Positions 34,698 to 42,559 of a stretch of 42,559 bases of DNA are shown piece by piece. The DNA lies in NCBI RefSeq assembly GCF_002020805.1, contig NZ_MPRJ01000008.1, forward strand, positions 1 to 42,559, written 5' to 3'. Every line of letters begins with the position of its first letter. Position 1 is the stretch's first letter. The DNA is from Solemya velesiana gill symbiont (lineage in GTDB: Bacteria > Pseudomonadota > Gammaproteobacteria > Chromatiales > Chromatiaceae). A model generated the notes under the pieces. The model had not been told where the DNA came from. It did no database searches and saw only the letters and a program-made list of their open reading frames with translations. Position numbers and translations under genes: made by a program.

Positions 34698-36053
34698 ATG
34701 GCAGCAACAACCAGACGCTGGGTCACCCTGGTACCGATAATCATCGGCATAGCCGCCATCATGTTTCTGAAAAAGAACAAGATGGAACCGGTGCAGGAGC
34801 CCCCTGCCGAGAAGCCCCGCCTAGTGCGGGTGATTCCCGCCCCCAGTGTCACCATTGCCCCCAGGGCAACCGGCCACGGCACAGTGCAACCCGGCCGAAC
34901 CTGGGAGGCGGTTGCCCAGGTGAAAGGCAGAATCGTCGAGAAACACCACCGGCTGGAGAAAGGTGCTTTCATCGAGGCGGACATCCTGATCCTGCGCATC
35001 GACCCCACTGACTATGAATTGGCCATCGCCCAGGCCGAGGCCGACATCCAGGCCACACAGGCACAGCTCAACGAACAGGACGCCAAGGACGCCAATACCC
35101 GGGCTTCCCTCAAAATCGAGGAGGCGGCCCTGGTACTCAACGAAAAAGAGCTGCAGCGCAAGCGAAAGCTGGTCGGCAAGGGCGGTGTCAGCCGCTCGGG
35201 CCTTGAGAGCCAGGAGCGCAGCCTGCTGAGCCAGCAACAGAGCGTGCAGTCCCAGAAGAACACCCTGAACCTGATTCCCACCCAGAAGGCGCTGCTCGAA
35301 GCCCAACTCGCCCGTCACCAGGCGACCCTTGCCACTGCCCGGCGCAACCTGGCAAATACAGAGATCCGCATGCCCTTCACCGGCCGCATCGCATCGATCA
35401 ACGTGGAGCAGGAGAAGTACGTGAGAGAGGGTGAAGTTCTGGCCAGCGCCGACGGTATGGAGCGGGCCGAGATCGAGACCCAGATTCCCATCGACCAGAT
35501 GAGCAGCCTGTTCCGCACCACCACCCAGGCCACTAACATCCTCAACCTGACCGAGCTGGAGGGCCGTAACGGTATTGGGCTGGATGCCCGGGTGGATCTG
35601 CGGGAGGGCGCCCTCAATGCCAGTTGGGAGGCCCGTTTCGCCCGCATCAGTGACACCCTCGACCCCAAGACCAGGACCGTAGGCGTCATCGTGGAAGTGG
35701 ATCAGCCCTATTCCGGGGTCGAACCGGGCAGGCGCCCTCCCCTGTTCAAGGGGCTCTTCGTGGAAGTGACCCTCAGCGGCAAGCCCCGTCCCGATAGCCT
35801 GGTGGTGCCCCGCTCCGCCCTCCACGATGGCAGGGTGTACATTGCCAACGAGGAGAACCGTCTCGACATCAGGAAGGTGGAGATTACCCTGCTGCAACCC
35901 GAGTACGCGGTTATCGGCAGTGGCCTGAAAGCCGGTGAGCGCATCGTGGTCACCGACCTCAACCCCGCCATCCAGGGCATGCTGCTCGATGCCCGGGACG
36001 ACAAGCGCAGCCTTGAAAGACTGACCAGCCTTGCCGGGAAGGGATCGAACTGA
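34698..36053 (+). CDS. RND efflux periplasmic adaptor (HlyD/MFP family)
   Basis: A 451-residue membrane-fusion protein. An N-terminal membrane anchor (WVTLVPIIIGIAAIMFL, residues 12-28) is followed by a barrel-sandwich/lipoyl-like half (ATGHGTVQPGRTWEAVAQVK), a long alpha-helical hairpin at about 110-210 (LALAQAEADIQATQAQLNEQ type, rich in Gln/Glu/Ala), then the second lipoyl half MPFTGRIASINVEQEKYVRE. The beta-barrel and proximal domains follow (RGALNASWEARFARISDTL region and LVVPRSALHDGRVYI). It links the RND pump to an outer-membrane channel, absent here. ATG start with GGGGA upstream. The stop overlaps the pump gene start (TGATG). Confidence 0.93.
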   Translation: MAATTRRWVTLVPIIIGIAAIMFLKKNKMEPVQEPPAEKPRLVRVIPAPSVTIAPRATGHGTVQPGRTWEAVAQVKGRIVEKHHRLEKGAFIEADILILRIDPTDYELAIAQAEADIQATQAQLNEQDAKDANTRASLKIEEAALVLNEKELQRKRKLVGKGGVSRSGLESQERSLLSQQQSVQSQKNTLNLIPTQKALLEAQLARHQATLATARRNLANTEIRMPFTGRIASINVEQEKYVREGEVLASADGMERAEIETQIPIDQMSSLFRTTTQATNILNLTELEGRNGIGLDARVDLREGALNASWEARFARISDTLDPKTRTVGVIVEVDQPYSGVEPGRRPPLFKGLFVEVTLSGKPRPDSLVVPRSALHDGRVYIANEENRLDIRKVEITLLQPEYAVIGSGLKAGERIVVTDLNPAIQGMLLDARDDKRSLERLTSLAGKGSN

Positions 36054-39000
36054 TGATCGCCTTCTTCGCCCGCCACCCGACCGCCGGCAACCTGTTGATG
36101 CTGTTCCTGGCGATACTGGGCCTGTTTGCCCTCCCCGGCCTGCAGCGTGAAACCTTCCCCGACTTCGCTGCCGAGAAACTGCAGATCACCGTCCCCTACC
36201 CCGGCGCCAGCGCCGAGGACGTGGAAGAGGCGATCTGCCAACGCATCGAAGAGGCCGTAGAGACAGTCAACGACGTGGCCGAGTTGAGTTGCGAGGCCCG
36301 GGAGAACCTGGCCATTGCAGTTGCAGAGATGGAAGAGGGGGGAGACATCGTCCAGTTCATGGATGACATCAAGAGCCAGGTGGAGGCCATCAACACCTTC
36401 CCCGACCAGGCTGAGCTGCCGGTGATCAAGGAACTGGGTCGCACGGACAACGTGGTTGCCATCGCCATCACCGGCCCCATGGCCTCCAATGACCTCAAGG
36501 CCTATGCCGAAGAGGTGAAAGAGACCTTGCAACGACTGCCCGAAGTCTCCCAGGTGGACATCAACGGGTTTTCCGACCGCCAGTTGCGGATCGAGGTGCC
36601 GGCCCGGGCCCTGCGCCAGTATGGCCTCAGCATGCCCGACATCGCCAACACCGTGGCGCGCCAGGGCATCGATCTCCCCTCCGGCTCACTGGAAACCAAT
36701 GACCGGGACCTCCTGATCCGCTTCACCGATCTGCGCCGCACTACTGATGAACTTGCAGAATTAACAATAGTGAGCGCTAACTCAGGCGCCGAAATCCGAC
36801 TTGGCAGTATCGCCAGTATCAGTGACCGTTTCGAGCTGGACGAGGACAAGATCCTGTTCAACGGCCGGCGAGCCGCGGTGCTCCAGGTGATTAAGACCAA
36901 GCAGCAGGACACCCTGGTGGTGAAGGATGCGGTGAACAGTCTGCTGGAGGGGAAGATACGCCCCACCGCCCCCCAGGGCGTGGAGTTTTTCATTACCCAG
37001 GACCGCTCCTCCATCGTCCGTGACCGCCTCAACCTGCTGACAAAAAACGGCGGCCAGGGGCTGATCCTGGTGTTCCTGGTGATGTGGCTCTTTTTCCAGG
37101 GACGCTTCGCCTTCTGGGTGGCCATGGGTCTGCCCATCTCGTTCCTTGGCGCCCTCTACTTCATGAGCGTGCTGGGACTCACCATCAACATGATCACCAT
37201 GGTGGCGCTGCTCATCGCCATCGGCCTGCTGATGGATGACGCCATCGTCATCTCCGAAAACATCGCCACCCACCTGCGCCGCGGGAAAAGCGCCATGCAA
37301 GCGGCAATCGACGGCACCAAGCAGGTCTCACCCGGCGTCATCTCCTCGTTTCTCACCACCATCTCGGTATTCGCCCCCCTGGCCTTCCTCTCCGGCCACA
37401 TGGGCAAGGTGCTGCAGTTCATCCCCATGGTACTGATCCTGGTGATCGCGGTGAGCCTGATCGAGGCCTTCATGATCCTGCCCCACCACTTGGCCCATTC
37501 ACTGAAGCACCACGAGAAAGAGACCTCGCGCTTCCGCCAGGCCTTCGACAATCGATTGATCAGCTTCCGGGACAACACCCTCGGCCACATCGTGGATTGG
37601 GCGATACACCAGCGTTATTGGTTCATCGGCGGCATCGTCGCCCTTTTCCTGCTCAGCATCGGCATGCTGGTGGGGGGCAAGCTGAAGTTCCAGTCCTTCC
37701 CCGACATCGAGGGCGACATCATCGAGGCACGGCTGCTGCTGCCCCAGGGCACTCCCCTGTGGCGCACCGAGGAGATCGTCCAGCGCATCACCCGGGGAAT
37801 CGAGGTCGTGAACCGGGAGTTCACCCCTCTTCAGCCCGACGAAAACCAGCTTGTGCGCAACGTCCAGGTGCGCTTCAACAGCAACCAGGATGCCGGCGTG
37901 AGCGGCCCCCACGTGGCCACCGTAACCGCCGACCTGCTCACAGCCGAGAAACGGACCGGCAACCTGGACGACATCATCAATCGCTGGCGTGAAGAGGTAG
38001 GTGAAATACCCGACCTGGTAGCACTCAACTTCAAGGAGCCTACAATCGGCCCCGGTGGTATCCCCCTCGAGATCCGCCTTACCGGACCCAGCCTCGACCA
38101 GCTGAAGCAGGCCTCCCTGGAACTCCAGGAGTGGCTGAAGCGCTACAAGGGGGTATTCGACCTCTCTGACGATCTGCGACCGGGCAAGCCCGAGCTGCGA
38201 CTCAGGCTGCGCGACGGCGCCCTGGCCCTGGGCCTCGACGCCTCCACCATTGCCAACCAGTTGCGCGCAGCTTTCTATGGCACTACCGCCACCGAGATCC
38301 AGCTCGGCTCTGAAGCCTACGAGATCGACGTGCGTTTGGCGGCGGACGACCGCGCCACCCTCACCGATATCGAAGCGTTTCGCATCACCACCGCATCAGG
38401 GGCGCAGATTCCCCTGAGCGCCGTGGCTCATATAGAGCAGGACCGGGGTTACGCCCGCATCCAGCGCATAGACGGCGTGCGCACCATCACCGTCACCGGC
38501 GACCTCGACACCCGCGTGGCCAACGCCCGAGAGGTGGTGGAGCACACAAAAACCAACTTCCTGCCGGAATTGCTCAAACGCCATCCCGGGGTAAGCACCA
38601 GCATCGAGGGCCAGTCCAAGCAGACTGCAAAAACAGGCTCTTCAATGATACGCAGTTTCTCCATAGGCCTGATCGGCATCTTCATCCTGCTGAGCTTCCA
38701 GTTCCGCAGCTACGCCGAGCCGCTGATCGTGATGGCGGTGATCCCCATGGCACTGATCGGCGTGGTCTGGGGCCACCTGTTGATGGGGCTCAACTTCACC
38801 ATGCCCGGCATCATCGGCTTCGCCTCCCTTGCCGGTATCGTGGTCAACGACTCGATCCTGCTGGTGGAGTTTCTGAAGCTGCGCATTCGCGAGGGCCACA
38901 GCATTGTGGAGGCGGCCAAGCTGGCCAGCAGGGAACGCTTCCGTGCGATCCTGCTCACCTCCATCACCACAATAGCCGGCCTCACCCCACTGCTGCTGGA

Positions 39001-39175
39001 GAAGAGCATGCAGGCCCAGGTACTGATACCCCTGGCCACCAGTATCGTGTTCGGCCTTCTCGCCACCACGCTGCTGGTACTGCTCGTAGTACCTGCCCTG
39101 TACAGCATCCTGGGGGACTTGGGCATCACCTCCACGGAGAAAGAGCAGGAACTGCTGGAGATAGAGACCGCCTGA
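36053..39175 (+). CDS. RND-family multidrug or solute efflux permease
   Basis: A 1040-residue inner-membrane pump of the HAE1/AcrB superfamily. It begins MIAFFARHPTAGNLLMLFL with the first membrane helix and continues to the porter subdomain (ITVPYPGASAEDVEEAICQR). The proton-relay helix IAIGLLMDDAIVISENIA (TM4) carries the conserved Asp-Asp. Twelve membrane helices in two halves are visible: the first half ends at about 500, the second includes FTMPGIIGFASLAGIVVNDS and LEKSMQAQVLIPLATSIVFG. It is cotranscribed with the adaptor gene, overlapping by one base. Substrates are not predictable; relatives of this adaptor/pump pair export hydrophobic compounds or take part in envelope stress. The ORF is intact. 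Confidence 0.95.
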   Translation: MIAFFARHPTAGNLLMLFLAILGLFALPGLQRETFPDFAAEKLQITVPYPGASAEDVEEAICQRIEEAVETVNDVAELSCEARENLAIAVAEMEEGGDIVQFMDDIKSQVEAINTFPDQAELPVIKELGRTDNVVAIAITGPMASNDLKAYAEEVKETLQRLPEVSQVDINGFSDRQLRIEVPARALRQYGLSMPDIANTVARQGIDLPSGSLETNDRDLLIRFTDLRRTTDELAELTIVSANSGAEIRLGSIASISDRFELDEDKILFNGRRAAVLQVIKTKQQDTLVVKDAVNSLLEGKIRPTAPQGVEFFITQDRSSIVRDRLNLLTKNGGQGLILVFLVMWLFFQGRFAFWVAMGLPISFLGALYFMSVLGLTINMITMVALLIAIGLLMDDAIVISENIATHLRRGKSAMQAAIDGTKQVSPGVISSFLTTISVFAPLAFLSGHMGKVLQFIPMVLILVIAVSLIEAFMILPHHLAHSLKHHEKETSRFRQAFDNRLISFRDNTLGHIVDWAIHQRYWFIGGIVALFLLSIGMLVGGKLKFQSFPDIEGDIIEARLLLPQGTPLWRTEEIVQRITRGIEVVNREFTPLQPDENQLVRNVQVRFNSNQDAGVSGPHVATVTADLLTAEKRTGNLDDIINRWREEVGEIPDLVALNFKEPTIGPGGIPLEIRLTGPSLDQLKQASLELQEWLKRYKGVFDLSDDLRPGKPELRLRLRDGALALGLDASTIANQLRAAFYGTTATEIQLGSEAYEIDVRLAADDRATLTDIEAFRITTASGAQIPLSAVAHIEQDRGYARIQRIDGVRTITVTGDLDTRVANAREVVEHTKTNFLPELLKRHPGVSTSIEGQSKQTAKTGSSMIRSFSIGLIGIFILLSFQFRSYAEPLIVMAVIPMALIGVVWGHLLMGLNFTMPGIIGFASLAGIVVNDSILLVEFLKLRIREGHSIVEAAKLASRERFRAILLTSITTIAGLTPLLLEKSMQAQVLIPLATSIVFGLLATTLLVLLVVPALYSILGDLGITSTEKEQELLEIETA

Positions 39176-39179
39176 AATT

Positions 39180-39240
39180 TCGCCGCGAGGGCGCGGCTCC
39201 CACAAACGCTCTTACTGTAGGAGCCGCGCCCTCGCGGCGA
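39180..39240. repeat. Inverted pair of REP-like elements
   Basis: Two 21-base arms (39180-39200 and 39220-39240) are exact reverse complements with a 19-base spacer. Each arm, read outward with its GTRGGAG head, contains an internal GC hairpin (CCGCG/CGCGG). This is the layout of paired REP elements (BIMEs) scattered in gammaproteobacterial intergenic regions and moved by REP-associated transposases. It lies five bases after the RND pump stop and could also block read-through or 3' decay of that transcript. Confidence 0.75.
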
Positions 39241-39358
39241 TGGTAGTGGCACGAATCTTTAGGTGGCTCATCAAGGCACAAAGGCACGGCTCCGACTAAA
39301 CCATCACTATGACCCCTACCTGTAGTTACAGTGTTTAAGTGCCAAGCCACGCCGTATA

Positions 39359-41509
<2,151 letters not shown>

Positions 41510-41556
41510 GCACCCAACTCAGAGATGAACCCATACCTCGGTAAGCGTGCCAATGT

Positions 41557-42465
41557 TCAGAGCACCAACCCAACCAAACCGTAGATCGCAAACGAGCCAC
41601 TCACCAGGAAACCTATAACCGGCACCCATCTCGGCACCGTCCAGATGCCTTCCGGGACCGGCTTCCCCTTGAGCCATGCGAGTGAGAGGTTGACCAGGGA
41701 AAAAACCATGAGCGTAATGATCGAGGTGGCCGTAGCCAACTCCACCAGCGGAAACCAGAGCGCCAGCACCGCGATCAACAGCGTGATCAGCGCAGTGGCA
41801 ATCAGCGGTGTCCTGGTTTTGGGGTGGATGTAAGCAAGCCGACCAGGAAGGCTGCCCATGTTTGCCAGGCCGTATAACACCCGGGAGGCGAGTATGACCT
41901 GGATCAGGGCGCTGTTGATGATGGCGAACAGCGCCACCATGCTGATCAGCGTCGCCTCCTCTCCCGTGCTGTACTCGTAGACCAACGCCAGCGGCGCCTC
42001 GCTCGCCGCGAGCTGCTCCAGGGGAACCGTCAGCACGGCGACCAGGCTGAGCACGACATACAGCAGGGTGGTCACCACCAGGGTAATCACGATCCCCAGC
42101 GGGAGAATCCGATCCACCTATTTCACCTCTTCGGCCACGTTGACCATATCCTCGAAGCCGAGAAAGGCGTAAAAGGCCAGCAGAGAGGCAGCCAGCACGC
42201 CGGTCCAACCCGAGGGATCGCCAACGGAAAACAGCTCCGGAAGCCTTGGGGGTAAAGTTGTAAAACCCTCCCGGGCCACCCAGATCACCAGCAGCAGCCC
42301 CCCCGATCACCACCAGCGTGATTACCGATGCTGTCAATACGGACTCGTTGATGCCCAAGGCAGCGATCATCCCCAGCATCAGCACGAACACCACCGTCGC
42401 ACCCCCTCCTGGCAACCCAGTAAACTCACCGAGGTAGCCGACAAAGGCATTGGCAAGGGTGGCCC
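41557..42465 (-). pseudogene. Amino-acid permease (APC superfamily), truncated by an insertion sequence
   Basis: Three pieces form the remainder of an amino-acid permease. Upstream: ATLANAFVGYLGEFTGLPGG then VVFVLMLGMIAALGINESV. Middle, in another frame: GLLLVIWVAREGF then GWTGVLAASLLAFYAFLGFEDM and VNVAEEVK. Then, after an in-frame TAG at 42118-42120, VDRILPLGIVITLVVTTLLY, ASRVLYGLANMGSLPGRLAY and IHPKTRTPLIATALITLLIA to the stop at 41557. The middle frame change is at the seven-C run 42298-42304 (one base too many). The motif GFEDMVNVAEEV is the conserved APC family segment after TM6. The N-terminal helices are cut off by the mobile element at 42466. With an insertion, a frameshift and a nonsense codon it is certainly dead. 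Confidence 0.85.
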
Positions 42466-42484
42466 TAGTGGGTCACGCGTAAAG

Positions 42485-42515
42485 TTAACAATCGAATTGT
42501 GTAGCTTGATATAAT
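42485..42515 (+). promoter_or_regulatory. Putative promoter of the insertion sequence transposase
   Basis: TTAACA (42485-42490) and TATAAT (42510-42515), a perfect -10, with a 19-base spacer. The start codon follows six bases after the -10, so any transcript would have only a minimal leader, which makes this promoter doubtful. Confidence 0.3.
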
Positions 42516-42520
42516 GAGGC

Positions 42521-42559
42521 ATGGCAAATAAAACAGCACCATTTTGTATCACAAAAGAT
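42521..42559 (+). CDS. Transposase N-terminus (partial), IS630-like
   Basis: Thirteen codons to the window edge: MANKTAPFCITKD. A short basic start followed by a hydrophobic PF.IT segment resembles the first residues of IS630-type transposases (then usually a helix with SRT...). GAGG lies a few bases upstream. Only 13 residues are available, so the family is a suggestion supported mainly by the TA insertion site. Confidence 0.45.
   Translation, partial: MANKTAPFCITKD

Larger units (their letters stand above)
42468..42559 (+). mobile_element. Left end of an insertion sequence, probably IS630 family
   Basis: The permease homology stops at CCCTA (42463-42467). From GTGGGTCACGCGTAAAG onward the sequence is AT-rich and carries a transposase-like start at 42521. 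IS630 elements insert at TA and duplicate it; TA at 42466-42467 fits. The other end lies beyond the window, so the terminal repeat cannot be checked. Confidence 0.6.

Overview
The window reads as a chromosomal segment of a free-living or symbiotic Gammaproteobacterium. The gene order def-fmt-rsmB-trkA, facing lysM-dprA-smg-topA, is a classic gammaproteobacterial neighbourhood. DUF4390 and ntrYX between rsmB and trkA, with trkH after trkA, recall Chromatiales and related sulfur oxidisers; that placement is inference, not proof. No rRNA, tRNA or CRISPR array was found.

Layout. 0.2-5.6 kb: an HU-type DNA-binding protein with a lysine/alanine-rich tail, a membrane-anchored retropepsin-like protease, an MlaC/Ttg2D-like periplasmic protein, a large PilZ-like cytoplasmic protein and glucokinase. 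5.8-8.9 kb: a thioredoxin-HEAT gene with two frameshifts, then a tightly overlapping cluster (hypothetical protein, DUF423 membrane protein, RlmK-like rRNA methyltransferase, YqaA membrane protein). 8.9-12.3 kb, minus strand: a histidine kinase and NarL-type response regulator sharing four bases, followed by a lone HTH regulator. 12.9-17.6 kb: a frameshifted Na+/solute symporter, a metallophosphoesterase-fold protein with altered metal motifs, an orphan sigma-54 response regulator, and an ECF sigma factor. Two perfect or near-perfect dyads precede the sigma gene, and a start-less receiver domain follows it in the same frame. 17.6-19.0 kb: a basic secreted protein and a frameshifted AEC permease. 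19.0-29.1 kb, minus strand: def, fmt, rsmB, DUF4390, ntrY, ntrX, trkA, trkH, most of them overlapping. 29.3-34.4 kb, plus strand: LysM protein, dprA, smg, topA. 34.7-41.5 kb: a two-gene RND efflux system, an inverted pair of REP-like elements, and recQ. 41.6-42.6 kb: an amino-acid permease pseudogene cut by an insertion sequence, probably IS630 family, that runs off the window.

The most striking overall pattern is the placement of single-base frameshifts. Seven apparent indels, several in homopolymers, affect accessory genes at both ends (2-19 kb and 42 kb). None is seen in the 22 kb core block (19.0-41.5 kb), although that block contains seven-base G and C runs. This suggests real decay of dispensable genes, but sequencing error is not excluded. 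The best candidates for unusual biology are: the sigma factor/receiver arrangement with its twin dyads; the transporter plus variant phosphoesterase pair; the thioredoxin-HEAT architecture; and an NtrX lacking both the GAFTGA loop and the Walker A lysine. No complete undescribed defence or mobile system was recognised.
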